Part shown: positions 6,576-12,598 of the stretch, piece by piece
Position numbering within the stretch: the first letter of the stretch is position 1
Layout: every line of letters starts with the position of its first letter
IMG/VR virus record: IMGVR_UViG_3300023087_000115
Coordinates: 1 to 23,111 of that record
DNA length: 23,111 nucleotides
Strand: one strand, 5' to 3'
Origin: a virus
Program-made: the position numbers and the translations under genes
Notes under the pieces: model-generated
The model's input: only the letters and a program-made list of their open reading frames with translations
Database searches by the model: none
Told to the model about the DNA's origin: nothing

Positions 6576-6917
6576 ATGGAAGTCAAAGAGGCATATCGTT
6601 TGTTCTGGCTCGTCAAGGGTCATTTGAATTCTCCACACGAAACCATCATGGCATCTGCGAATGGATATTTCAAAAGAGTCTGGTATGATTTCGCGGGAGA
6701 GGATATGTCTATATGGGAAGTGGGGTTTGAAGAAGAATGGGAGAGAGTTATGTCTTTTCAAGCACAAAAAGAAATCATCTATCATTTGACTTGTAAGGTC
6801 TGTAAGGGATACTTTACTTATGCTACTATGAATGAGCATTATGATATAGAAAGAGGCCACATGTATTGTCCTACATGCGGCCATAGTGGTTCTGCTAAGT
6901 TAGAAGAAAGTGTTTAG
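6576..6917 (+). CDS. Zinc-ribbon hypothetical protein
   Basis: 113 residues. The N-terminal 65 residues are aromatic and acidic with no known motif. The C-terminal part has CKVC (near residue 73) and CPTCG (near residue 98), the two knuckles of a treble-clef or zinc-ribbon fold. It may bind nucleic acid or a protein partner. The ATG at 6576 has no obvious ribosome site, so the start is less certain. The antisense frame over the same bases lacks motifs and is taken as a shadow. Confidence 0.65.
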   Translation: MEVKEAYRLFWLVKGHLNSPHETIMASANGYFKRVWYDFAGEDMSIWEVGFEEEWERVMSFQAQKEIIYHLTCKVCKGYFTYATMNEHYDIERGHMYCPTCGHSGSAKLEESV

Positions 6918-6970
6918 TAGAGATACATAGAGATCAGTCCTATGATAAGGACGATTGAGAAAATTTCAGA

Positions 6971-6995
6971 AGAGACTTCTATCAAGAGGTCTTTT
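6971..6995 (+). terminator. Hairpin between convergent genes, probable terminator
   Basis: AGACTTCT (6973-6980), loop ATCA, AGAGGTCT (6985-6992) with one G-U pair, then a short T run. It lies between the + gene ending at 6917 and the minus gene ending at 7000, and could stop transcripts from the + side. Confidence 0.5.
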
Positions 6996-6999
6996 AGCA

Positions 7000-7170
7000 T
7001 CACTGTGTTCCTTCTAGTTGTTGTAGACACATTTCAAAATCGGCAATCATTCCTTCCGCGGCTTCTACAGCACGGGAATCTCCCATTGCGCGATACTCTA
7101 AGATATTTTGACGACAAGCATCAATGTATCCAAGGATTGAGTTACGAAAATTTTCAACTTCAGTAGACAT
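7000..7170 (-). CDS. 56-residue helical protein behind conserved leader
   Basis: A minus-strand gene too short for usual cutoffs: MSTEVENFRNSILGYIDA at its start, rich in Ala/Glu/Gln and helical throughout. It is supported by a promoter (TTGACA-N17-TAACAT, 7228 to 7200) and by the GAAAGGTGATTCGAA leader directly before the ATG, shared with four other genes nearby. No family is recognised. The + strand frame opposite it lacks any ribosome site. Confidence 0.75.
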   Translation of the reverse strand: MSTEVENFRNSILGYIDACRQNILEYRAMGDSRAVEAAEGMIADFEMCLQQLEGTQ

Positions 7171-7199
7171 TTCGAATCACCTTTCTTTGTCACTCTACT

Positions 7200-7228
7200 A
7201 TGTTATGATATTTGTAGAGAGCTGTCAA
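7200..7228 (-). promoter_or_regulatory. Minus-strand sigma-70-type promoter
   Basis: On the minus strand TTGACA (7228-7223), 17 bases, TAACAT (7205-7200), upstream of the gene starting at 7170. Confidence 0.7.
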
Positions 7229-7236
7229 GAGCAAAA

Positions 7237-7434
7237 TTAGCAAAAGACAACTCTCAAAACTTCACCTCTTTCACCGAAGAGTGTGTGTACAACTCTGTGA
7301 AGATGCCTTTGTGCGAGTCTGCATTCGAACCATGCTTCCGCTTCTGCCAAAGTCTCAACAACAAGAGCAGGCATTGCCAAAGTTCCCATCACAGGACACA
7401 AAGTGGTGATCGTAGTTCTTACTTCATATGTCAT
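7237..7434 (-). CDS. Small hypothetical protein behind conserved leader
   Basis: 65 residues, with MTYEVRTTITTLCPVMGT at the start and an Ala/Glu-rich middle, looking like a small alpha/beta domain (strand, helix AEAEAWFECRLAQ, strand). No family is recognised. GAGGTGATTCGAA precedes the ATG, matching the leader cassette of the neighbouring genes. A near-consensus promoter lies at 7492-7464. Confidence 0.7.
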   Translation of the reverse strand: MTYEVRTTITTLCPVMGTLAMPALVVETLAEAEAWFECRLAQRHLHRVVHTLFGERGEVLRVVFC

Positions 7435-7463
7435 TTCGAATCACCTCTCTCTTATTATGTCTA

Positions 7464-7492
7464 ACTATACCACACAAAAAGGAATCTGTCAA
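7464..7492 (-). promoter_or_regulatory. Minus-strand sigma-70-type promoter
   Basis: On the minus strand TTGACA (7492-7487), 17 bases, TATAGT (7469-7464), upstream of the gene starting at 7434. Confidence 0.8.
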
Positions 7493-7495
7493 CCC

Positions 7496-7723
7496 CTAAA
7501 ATGACTCATAATACCAAGATGGTATCGGTTTATGGGTTATTTCAGTAACTCCCCAACTCTCAAACCTTCCATTTTTGATTGCCTCTATGGCATTTTTCTT
7601 TGTTTTGAAAGGACAATTAGGCATCATGATTGGTTCGATGTTTTCATCCACAACAACCCAACCATACCAACCTTTTTTGGGAGTCGGCCATGTCCAAGTG
7701 TTTTTTACAACTCTTACTTTCAT
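7496..7723 (-). CDS. Small Trp-rich hypothetical protein
   Basis: 75 residues with many tryptophans (TWTWPTPKKGWYGWVVVDEN). Strand-rich N-terminal half and a helix (KKNAIEAIKNGRFESW) suggest a compact alpha/beta fold. It starts 12 bases after the stop of the sigma region 4 gene and has no ribosome site of its own, so it is probably translated from that message. Function unknown. Confidence 0.6.
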   Translation of the reverse strand: MKVRVVKNTWTWPTPKKGWYGWVVVDENIEPIMMPNCPFKTKKNAIEAIKNGRFESWGVTEITHKPIPSWYYESF

Positions 7724-7735
7724 AATGTATCAGAC

Positions 7736-7981
7736 TTACGCAGCAATGTCAACTAAAATCGAGCGAAGATCCGCAGAACGCGAAGGATGTTTCAGTTTCC
7801 GTTCGGCTTTGGCTTGGATTTGACGAATGCGCTCAACAGACAAGTTCATAATGCATCCGATTTCGCCGAGAGTGTGCTGCCCGACACCGTTCAGTCCGTA
7901 GCGCATTCGAATGACACGCTCTTCTCTGGGGGAGAGAGTAAGAAGAGTTGTACGAAGAATGTCTGAGTCGTTCTTAATCAT
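7736..7981 (-). CDS. Stand-alone sigma-70 region 4 domain protein
   Basis: 81 residues that align by eye along nearly their full length with region 4 of RpoD: LTLSPREERVIRMRYGL (residues 14-30) is region 4.1, and HTLGEIGC through the helix-turn-helix to KLKHPSRS (36-69) is region 4.2. Regions 1-3 are absent, so it cannot open a -10 element itself. In E. coli RpoD numbering the recognition helix reads S583-V584-E585-R586, so the -35-contacting Arg584 appears replaced by Val. It could bind the RNA polymerase beta-flap, compete with host sigma, or retarget -35 recognition. It has its own promoter (8039-8010) and the shared AAAGGTGATTCGAA leader. Confidence 0.85.
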   Translation of the reverse strand: MIKNDSDILRTTLLTLSPREERVIRMRYGLNGVGQHTLGEIGCIMNLSVERIRQIQAKAERKLKHPSRSADLRSILVDIAA

Positions 7982-8009
7982 TTCGAATCACCTTTCTCTT
8001 ATTACTCTT

Positions 8010-8039
8010 ATAATCTAACAGATTCATAGAGAAAGTCAA
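8010..8039 (-). promoter_or_regulatory. Minus-strand promoter of the sigma region 4 gene
   Basis: On the minus strand TTGACT (8039-8034) preceded by GCCC, then a -10 region near 8017-8010 (TAGATT at 16-base or GATTAT at 18-base spacing). The transcript enters the GAAAGGTGATTCGAA leader. Confidence 0.7.
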
Positions 8040-8048
8040 GGGCTTTTT

Positions 8049-8207
8049 TTAGCCTGCTTGAATGTAGATGTATTCGGAATTTTCTAGAGTAGGAAAGTTG
8101 GAAACATTTTGCAGATCGACTTTGCGAACAAAGTGGCCGTGGTGAATGACATACCACCACCTTTGTTGATCTGGAATGCTGTCTCCTTGAAGATATATCT
8201 TTCCCAT
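8049..8207 (-). CDS. 52-residue hypothetical protein
   Basis: A short minus-strand frame starting MGKIYLQGDSIPDQQRWWYV and ending EYIYIQAG, with protein-like aromatic and strand patterns. It is preferred over two longer overlapping frames (8084-8269 minus, 8109-8291 plus) whose translations look less natural. No Shine-Dalgarno is visible and an in-frame stop lies 5 codons upstream, so the start is the weak point. A GGCT-AAAAAA-AGCC hairpin overlaps its stop. Confidence 0.5.
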   Translation of the reverse strand: MGKIYLQGDSIPDQQRWWYVIHHGHFVRKVDLQNVSNFPTLENSEYIYIQAG

Positions 8208-8304
8208 ACTGAAACATATTTATTTTTAGCGGTCAAAAGCAGCGGGTCAAATCCAAGGAATTCTAACATAAATTATATTGTGAGGTATTAGAAGGAAATA
8301 CTCT

Positions 8305-8790
8305 ATGGAAAATCAGAATCAAAATAAGAAACTTTGGAAAAAGGTAAAGAAAATGGATTTAGGAAACCCTGCCGTCACGGCACTAGTAGGTCTGGTAATA
8401 TTCTATATCGGATTAAAAACATTCTCTGGGGGCATGAAGGCCATGGGAAACATGGAGCATCTTTCGTTTTTCTTGGGAAATCCACTGTATATGTTCTTTG
8501 GTGGAATCATCATGACTTTGTTGTGGCAATCGTCAAGCTTGAGTACAACCGCCATCATTGCGTTGGTTGCGTCTGGTGCCTTGCCGCTTCCGGCAGCGAT
8601 TGGAGCAGTTCTAGGAGCGAACATCGGAACAACAGGAACCATCTGGCTTGCGGGAATTTTTGTTTCTGATGGCATGCCGAAGGGAGACACACTACGAATT
8701 GCGATGGCACATACAGGAGCGAACCTTCTAATGGCTATCATGTTGTTGCCGTTTGTTGGCCAGATTGCTAAATATTTGAGCAAATTTTAG
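8305..8790 (+). CDS. Half-length Na+/phosphate cotransporter-like membrane protein
   Basis: 161 residues matching one repeat of the Na/Pi-cotransporter family (NptA / SLC34-like fold). Signature QSSSLSTT at residues 75-82 is followed by ALPLPAAIGAVLGANIGTTGT (about 92-112), the paired substrate-site elements. About four hydrophobic segments are visible (near 24-40, 61-75, 83-120, 134-151). Family members usually have two such repeats, so this copy would need to dimerise or act with the host protein. AAGGAAA supports the start. The base composition looks more GC-rich than its neighbours, suggesting recent acquisition. Probable role: phosphate uptake during infection, an inferred auxiliary metabolic function. 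Confidence 0.8.
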   Translation: MENQNQNKKLWKKVKKMDLGNPAVTALVGLVIFYIGLKTFSGGMKAMGNMEHLSFFLGNPLYMFFGGIIMTLLWQSSSLSTTAIIALVASGALPLPAAIGAVLGANIGTTGTIWLAGIFVSDGMPKGDTLRIAMAHTGANLLMAIMLLPFVGQIAKYLSKF

Positions 8791-8796
8791 CCACAG

Positions 8797-8840
8797 GCCC
8801 TTGACTTCTTTGCTCAAATGACTTATATTAGTAGTGTAAG
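8797..8840 (+). repeat. 44-bp direct repeat carrying a promoter (copy 1)
   Basis: Identical base for base to 11580-11623. It contains TTGACT (8801-8806), a 17-base spacer and TATATT (8824-8829). The segment just before it (about 8785-8796) is shared instead with the promoter at 9027. Confidence 0.9.
8801..8829 (+). promoter_or_regulatory. Early-type promoter with conserved leader
   Basis: TTGACT-N17-TATATT, followed by GTGTAAGTAATG and the AAAGGTGATTCGTA leader that ends at the ATG of the 8860 gene. Confidence 0.8.
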
Positions 8841-8859
8841 TAATGAAAGGTGATTCGTA

Positions 8860-8991
8860 ATGACAAGAGAGGAATTTTTTGAGTGGTTGGAGACTTGCCC
8901 CACGCATAAACACAACATTACATTTGATGAGTTTGATTTTGTGACTGTGTGCTTTCCAATTGAAGAAGAGGAAGAAGAGAGCGCGGCATAA
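8860..8991 (+). CDS. 43-residue acidic protein
   Basis: A short gene starting MTREEFFEWLETCPTH and ending in a run of seven-plus acidic residues (PIEEEEEESAA). Its own promoter (8801) and the conserved AAAGGTGATTCGTA leader show that it is a real transcription unit. The acidic tail recalls DNA-mimic or RNA-polymerase-binding phage peptides, but no family is recognised, so this is only a suggestion. Confidence 0.7.
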   Translation: MTREEFFEWLETCPTHKHNITFDEFDFVTVCFPIEEEEEESAA

Positions 8992-9026
8992 ACCGAACAC
9001 ATCCCCCAAATTTTAGCCACAGGCCC

Positions 9027-9055
9027 TTGACTTTTGAGTTCGAATCGCATATATT
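9027..9055 (+). promoter_or_regulatory. Early-type promoter with conserved leader
   Basis: TTGACT (9027-9032), 17 bases, TATATT (9050-9055). The upstream about 20 bases and the leader through 9088 nearly duplicate the 8801 promoter unit; only the spacer differs. Confidence 0.8.
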
Positions 9056-9085
9056 AGTAGTATAAGTAATGAAAGGTGATTCGTA

Positions 9086-9427
9086 ATGACACAGACTGCT
9101 AAAGAATTCATAGATGAAATGAACTACTTCGATACATATGGAAGTGGTTGTGGATTTGAGACACGTTGGTCTATCTATGGTGAAAATATCAAAATGGGAG
9201 AGAACCATCCCTTTCAAACTCCCATGACGATTCAGAACAAATGTGATGTTTGGGGATATGATTCCTCTGCTGTTTGTAATGGTAAAACGTGGGGAGATCT
9301 CTGGCAGACATGTGAAACTGTCATACGCAATTCAGTGGATAGTGATGGTAATAGAGATCATCACATCTTTATTGAAGATTTAGAAGCGCAAGGTAATGGC
9401 GTTTGGAACTTGGTAACAGGGAGCTAA
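9086..9427 (+). CDS. Hypothetical phage protein
   Basis: 113 residues, starting MTQTAKEFIDEMNYF, with many Gly, Asn, Trp and acidic residues and a C-terminal strand region. No family recognised. It is first in a run of small genes behind the 9027 promoter and has the AAAGGTGATTCGTA ribosome-site cassette. Confidence 0.75.
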   Translation: MTQTAKEFIDEMNYFDTYGSGCGFETRWSIYGENIKMGENHPFQTPMTIQNKCDVWGYDSSAVCNGKTWGDLWQTCETVIRNSVDSDGNRDHHIFIEDLEAQGNGVWNLVTGS

Positions 9428-9430
9428 ATT

Positions 9431-9622
9431 ATGAACTCTAACTTAAAAACTTTTATGGATTCTGTGTGGACTGCTACACAAATCTCCGGCAACACTGTTG
9501 TTGATCGTCGTGTTTGTTTTGGTGGAAATCCAGACATTCAATTCACTGTCGAACTTCCCAATGGGGAATTTGATTTTGTATCTGCTGTTGACATGTTTGA
9601 AGTGGGGGTAGAATTCTCATGA
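9431..9622 (+). CDS. Small hypothetical protein
   Basis: 63 residues, beta-rich (NTVVDRRVCFGG, IQFTVELPNGEFDFVSAVD). It lies 3 bases after the preceding stop and overlaps the next gene by 4 bases. Function unknown. Confidence 0.65.
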   Translation: MNSNLKTFMDSVWTATQISGNTVVDRRVCFGGNPDIQFTVELPNGEFDFVSAVDMFEVGVEFS

Positions 9623-9849
9623 CCATATATCCTGATTTTGATATCATTGTAACTGATGGCATTCCTTTACATGGCAGCCCTCAAGACAGAGGTTCTGCCG
9701 ATCGTTATTATCACCGTTCTTTTGACCCCCACTACTGGCCACTAGGCACATACAAAGGTGAGCGTGTTGAAAAAGATAACATGACTGTTGGTGAGATTGA
9801 GGCTTATCGTTATGGCTGGGATAACGAAAAAGATCGTAAGGAGTGGTAA
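9619..9849 (+). CDS. Small conserved-looking phage protein
   Basis: 76 residues containing DPHYWPLGTYKGERV and MTVGEIEAYRYGWDNEKDRKEW. The C-terminal tyrosine and tryptophan pattern resembles small uncharacterised phage proteins in which a helix ends in a G-W/Y-x-x-N motif. ATGA overlap with its upstream neighbour and TAATG overlap downstream indicate coupling. Confidence 0.65.
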   Translation: MTIYPDFDIIVTDGIPLHGSPQDRGSADRYYHRSFDPHYWPLGTYKGERVEKDNMTVGEIEAYRYGWDNEKDRKEW

Positions 9850-10049
9850 TGTTTCGAATAATATTTTACTCGGCTGCGTTTGGCCTGGGCGGAGCAATGA
9901 TTGTGAATTCGTTTTTGAACATGTTGGAAATGCCTGACGTGCATTTTTCATATTCAAGTGGCGAATGTGTTCGAGTTCTGAATTACACTGATGAAGTTTT
10001 CACTTGTGAAAACCTTCCAGAGAGATTTCATCATGTGTGGGTCGAATAA
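9849..10049 (+). CDS. Small conserved phage membrane protein
   Basis: 66 residues. Residues 3-22 (RIIFYSAAFGLGGAMIVNSF) are a transmembrane helix. The polar part has SGECVRVLNY and FTCENLPERFHHVWVE, a pattern I recall in T4-like cyanophage and marine phage genomes without assigned function; the two cysteines could pair if exported. AAGGAG precedes the ATG, which overlaps the upstream stop by one base; a GTG at 9843 is less likely. Confidence 0.65.
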   Translation: MFRIIFYSAAFGLGGAMIVNSFLNMLEMPDVHFSYSSGECVRVLNYTDEVFTCENLPERFHHVWVE

Positions 10050-10194
10050 TTTTTTTCAAGAAGGCGTAGATGCACATGCTTCTGGCCTTCTTTGGAAAGA
10101 TAATCCATATAAAGAAGATTCTTTTGAATATTCTGAGTGGAAAAAAGGTTGGGATGCTCGTATGACGTGGTGTTTAGAAAATGCATACACATAA
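10033..10194 (+). CDS. Ribosome modulation factor-like (RMF/CrpP-type) small protein
   Basis: 53 residues. EGVDAHASG followed by NPY and EWKKGWDAR follows the RMF pattern G-x-x-A-x-x-x-G ... (C/N)PY ... W-x-x-G-W-x-x-(A/R). Bacterial RMF is about 55 residues, so the length fits. RMF binds the 30S subunit near the mRNA exit and drives 100S hibernation; a phage version might dampen host translation or do something unrelated, since this small fold is widespread in phages. The start at 10033 fits the family; an upstream ATG at 9991 lies well within the preceding gene. Confidence 0.6.
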   Translation: MCGSNNFFQEGVDAHASGLLWKDNPYKEDSFEYSEWKKGWDARMTWCLENAYT

Positions 10195-10197
10195 ATA
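10190..10197 (+). promoter_or_regulatory. Possible late-type promoter element (CATAAATA)
   Basis: CATAAATA matches the NATAAATA late-promoter pattern of T4-like cyanophages and overlaps the stop codon of the preceding gene, 27 bases before the ATG at 10224. A match this short in AT-rich DNA may be chance. Confidence 0.3.
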
Positions 10198-10223
10198 TTT
10201 TAATGAAACTGAAGGTGACAGTA

Positions 10224-10544
10224 ATGACGCAAATGAATTTTGATTTTTTTGATGAAAAATCTACACAAATGTCAGAAAATCTTGTAAATTTAAATGAGGC
10301 ACTTGATGGAACGGCAACTTTAACTGACTTCGAAACATATTTGAAAGAAAGAATGTATGATGCTGAGTATAAATTGCATCTTTCAGAACAAGCTCTTACA
10401 AACATTGGACTTGAACTCAAAAATTTTCTAGAAATTTATGAACATTCTTGGAATGGATCGCATGAAGTCAAAGAAATGATTGAGACAATAGACAATTATT
10501 TTGATATTAGTTCTAAAATTACAATCAAAGAGGAAAAAAAATGA
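10224..10544 (+). CDS. Helical hypothetical phage protein
   Basis: 106 residues with long helices (YDAEYKLHLSEQALTNIGLE, then HEVKEMIETIDNYFDI). The start at 10224 is chosen because GAAGGTGACAGTA lies just before it, a variant of the AAAGGTGATTCGTA leader used at 8860 and 9086; longer in-frame starts run into the upstream gene. Function unknown. Confidence 0.65.
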   Translation: MTQMNFDFFDEKSTQMSENLVNLNEALDGTATLTDFETYLKERMYDAEYKLHLSEQALTNIGLELKNFLEIYEHSWNGSHEVKEMIETIDNYFDISSKITIKEEKK

Positions 10545-10762
10545 TTTCTATGTCAGTTGTAATCGGGTTCGGCATTTATCTTTGTGTCGCACTATACTTT
10601 AGTATGAAATCTGCCCATAAAACTGGATATGTACAAGGACTACAGGATATATTAACTTCAGTTGAAGAGGCTCTCGACCATGATAGGTCAAAAATTGATA
10701 GTCTTTATGAAAAAATGGCAAAAAATAAAGGAATGAGAGTAGAAATTTCAGAAGAAATTTAA
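10541..10762 (+). CDS. Small membrane-anchored protein
   Basis: 73 residues. Residues 3-21 (SMSVVIGFGIYLCVALYFS) are a transmembrane helix, followed by a soluble charged helix (DILTSVEEALDHDRSKID). GAGG about 8 bases upstream supports the start. No family recognised. Confidence 0.65.
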   Translation: MISMSVVIGFGIYLCVALYFSMKSAHKTGYVQGLQDILTSVEEALDHDRSKIDSLYEKMAKNKGMRVEISEEI

Positions 10763-10771
10763 TAAAAGCCC

Positions 10772-10800
10772 TTGACAAATCCCCTCAAATGTGACAGAAT
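10772..10800 (+). promoter_or_regulatory. Probable promoter of the metalloprotease gene
   Basis: GCCC-TTGACA (hexamer 10772-10777), 17 bases, CAGAAT (10795-10800). The -35 is perfect but the -10 is poor. Confidence 0.55.
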
Positions 10801-10830
10801 CATATTGTATTTGATGATAGAGGTAAAAAA

Positions 10831-11265
10831 ATGGTTCACTTCGACAATTTATATGTCTCTGGTTCCGGCTCTCGCAAAAGAAAACTCGCATATCAAGTTG
10901 CTGAGTTCGTAAAATCTCAAATTTTCCCTAGAACACAAGGTGTGATGCTGGAAATTCAGCTCATTTCGAAGCTTTCTGAGAAAGAAGGCGTCCTTGGCGA
11001 TTGTATGGATGAAGATGATCGCGAATATACAGTCAGAATTGATAGTTCTTTGGATAGAGAAACTTTTATCAAGACTCTTTGTCATGAATTAGTTCATGTA
11101 AAACAATATGCAAAGAATGAACTACGTCAAATTACTTTCAAAACACACAAATGGCATCGTAAAACTTTGATGGGCGATCTAGAATATCATGAGCGTCCTT
11201 GGGAAATCGAAGCATTTTCAATGGAAGATGAATTAGCTGAAAAATTTGGAGAAAATAATGAGTAA
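10831..11265 (+). CDS. SprT-like zinc metalloprotease
   Basis: 144 residues. HELVH at 85-89 within TLCHELVHVKQYA is the zinc-binding HExxH helix, and PWEIEAF near 123-129 supplies a plausible glutamate third ligand. Short single-domain proteins of this kind are common in phages and are related to the SprT/M48-type fold; substrates are unknown. Intracellular, since no signal peptide is seen. AGAGG precedes the ATG; the gene has its own promoter (10772). It overlaps the next gene by 8 bases. Confidence 0.75.
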   Translation: MVHFDNLYVSGSGSRKRKLAYQVAEFVKSQIFPRTQGVMLEIQLISKLSEKEGVLGDCMDEDDREYTVRIDSSLDRETFIKTLCHELVHVKQYAKNELRQITFKTHKWHRKTLMGDLEYHERPWEIEAFSMEDELAEKFGENNE

Positions 11266-11587
11266 AATGGGAAATTATGTTGTAGAATTAATGGAAACTG
11301 GACTTTGGGAAGAGGACGAAAATCCTTCTGAACCAAATTTTGATGAATATTATAGCGAACAGCTGTCTAGATTCAAGCATGAATTGAGAGATTGTATGCA
11401 ATCTAGAAATATTACTTGGAAAGAGGCACTAACTTTTTTATATCAAACCGAAGAAGATGATTATGAACTCTTTGATATAGAGGAAGATGCATATTGTTAC
11501 CAAAAACTTGAACATTTTCTTTATAAATGGGATTTACAGGAAAGAAAAATTGATGAAATATGTAAAAAATTCTTCATTAGCCCTTGA
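11258..11587 (+). CDS. Acidic hypothetical protein
   Basis: 109 residues, strongly acidic (EEDENPSEPNFDEYY, EEDDYELFDIEEDAY) with aromatic residues. The start at 11258 follows GGAG by 6 bases; an ATG at 11246 would overlap it. Its last codons (ISP-stop) are contributed by the 44-bp promoter repeat at 11580, so that repeat sets the C-terminus. Function unknown. Confidence 0.65.
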   Translation: MSKMGNYVVELMETGLWEEDENPSEPNFDEYYSEQLSRFKHELRDCMQSRNITWKEALTFLYQTEEDDYELFDIEEDAYCYQKLEHFLYKWDLQERKIDEICKKFFISP

Positions 11588-11623
11588 CTTCTTTGCTCAA
11601 ATGACTTATATTAGTAGTGTAAG
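11580..11623 (+). repeat. 44-bp direct repeat carrying a promoter (copy 2)
   Basis: Exact duplicate of 8797-8840. It includes TTGACT (11584-11589) and TATATT (11607-11612) and reads into the gene at 11652; the leader beyond 11623 differs from copy 1. Confidence 0.9.
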
Positions 11624-11651
11624 GTAAAAAAACATAGGAGATTCTTACGTT

Positions 11652-12077
11652 ATGGCATATGTTTCACAAGACATGAAAAAAGCTCTTGCCCCTGCAATTA
11701 AAAATGTACTAAAACAGTACGGTATGAAAGGCACGATTGGTGTTAACAACCATTCTTCTTTGGTTGTGAATATTAAAGAAGGTGTTCTTGACTTGATTGG
11801 AATTGCAAATGCAAAAAATCAAGAGATTGCTGAACGGCGGAATATGCCTTACTATGAATGTAACGGATACTTTCAGGCAAATCCCTACCATTCCGATCAA
11901 TATGGAGAAGCTTCTTCTTTCTTTGAAGATTTGGTTGCGGCAATGAAAGGTGCGTTTACAAACGGTGGTCCCAAATGGTATGATAACAGTGATGCAATGA
12001 TTGATTACTTTGATACTGCATACTATTTGGACATCAATGTTGGAAAATGGAACAAGCCTTACGTTTGTACGGCTTAA
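11652..12077 (+). CDS. Conserved phage/plasmid protein of unknown function
   Basis: 141 residues. MAYVSQDMKKALAPAIKNVL, then GTIGVNNHSSLVVNIKEG, NPYHSDQYG, WYDNSDAMIDYFDTAYY and a terminal INVGKWNKPY. This order is characteristic of a conserved protein I recall in phages and plasmids of Proteobacteria with no established function. It has its own copy of the repeated promoter (11584-11612) and AGGAG about 11 bases upstream. Confidence 0.75.
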   Translation: MAYVSQDMKKALAPAIKNVLKQYGMKGTIGVNNHSSLVVNIKEGVLDLIGIANAKNQEIAERRNMPYYECNGYFQANPYHSDQYGEASSFFEDLVAAMKGAFTNGGPKWYDNSDAMIDYFDTAYYLDINVGKWNKPYVCTA

Positions 12078-12094
12078 ACAATAAGGAGTGATAT

Positions 12095-12253
12095 ATGTGG
12101 TATGTTCAGTATGAACTTGCTGATGGTTCAAATGAAACTTTTCGATATGAGGGCTTGACACAAGAGCAGGCGCGTGAAATCCATCGTCAATGGTCTGGTT
12201 GGAACACCAAATATGTCCAATCAGGAAGGATGGATTTAGGATATGGTAAATAA
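12095..12253 (+). CDS. 52-residue hypothetical protein
   Basis: A short gene (MWYVQYELADGSNETFRYEG at the start) with strands then a helix (LTQEQAREIHRQWSGW). AAGGAG lies 7 bases before the ATG, and the 3' end overlaps the next gene by 11 bases. The strand-strand-helix layout is a compact single domain; function unknown. Confidence 0.75.
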   Translation: MWYVQYELADGSNETFRYEGLTQEQAREIHRQWSGWNTKYVQSGRMDLGYGK

Positions 12254-12458
12254 AATACAGCGCATGGTCGTCCCGCTAATGGACGAACTGCAATGGTGCA
12301 TGGAGAACAACGCACACTTGGAAGACCCCGATAGGGTCTCTGCTATAATTGATAGGGTCAGTATCTATATTGCACATTTAACAGATGAAGATAGTGACTA
12401 TCTACATGCTGCTCAAGATGCGATAGAGGAAGGTCGCGAATGGAACGTGAAGAAATAA
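12243..12458 (+). CDS. Small conserved-looking phage protein
   Basis: 71 residues, helical. LMDELQWCMENNAHLEDPDR, SIYIAHLTDEDSDYLHAA and AIEEGREWNV form a pattern reminiscent of a small T4-like phage protein of unknown role. Coupled by overlap to both neighbours. Confidence 0.7.
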   Translation: MVNKIQRMVVPLMDELQWCMENNAHLEDPDRVSAIIDRVSIYIAHLTDEDSDYLHAAQDAIEEGREWNVKK

Positions 12459-12598
12459 CACAGTTAAAAGAAATTCGTGATGTTTTTTTAAAAATGTATC
12501 ATGAAACTAAAAAACCTGATATAAGTATTGATATGTCTTTTTTAAGGCTTCATAATATTATATCAAGATTAGAAGAGGATACATTAAATGGCAGATAA
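12440..12598 (+). CDS. 52-residue hypothetical protein
   Basis: Starts MEREEITQLKEIRDVF and is helical and charged. It overlaps the preceding gene by 19 bases and the next by 11, with GAGGAAGG before the ATG. These overlaps and the clean reading frame support it; no function is recognised. Confidence 0.65.
   Translation: MEREEITQLKEIRDVFLKMYHETKKPDISIDMSFLRLHNIISRLEEDTLNGR

Noticed and set aside
6564-6884. Minus-strand 106-residue frame opposite the zinc-ribbon gene
   Set aside because: It has no ribosome site or promoter, and the + frame carries paired CxxC motifs in proper spacing.
6942-7166. + strand 74-residue frame
   Set aside because: Antisense to the 56-residue minus gene, which has a promoter and the conserved leader; the + frame has neither and runs through the terminator hairpin.
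7724-7752. TTGACA-N17-TACATT match on the minus strand just before the 7723 gene
   Set aside because: The -10 would end at the ATG, so the start of transcription would fall inside the gene; treated as chance within the sigma region 4 coding sequence.
7532-7823. Two overlapping + strand frames opposite the 7496-7981 minus genes
   Set aside because: They are shadows of the sigma region 4 and Trp-rich genes, with unnatural composition and no start signals.
8008-8291. Frames at 8008-8217 (-), 8084-8269 (-) and 8109-8291 (+)
   Set aside because: They compete with the 8049-8207 frame, whose translation is more protein-like; the 8008 frame also runs through the sigma region 4 promoter.
8403-9217. 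Minus-strand frames over the Na/Pi gene and the two leader cassettes
   Set aside because: They read through promoters and lie opposite a clear transporter signature; no ribosome sites.
10031-10420. Minus-strand 129-residue frame
   Set aside because: Covers three + strand genes and shows no motif or start signal.
11709-12161. Minus-strand 150-residue frame
   Set aside because: Opposite the conserved 141-residue phage protein that has its own promoter; it shows only low-quality composition.
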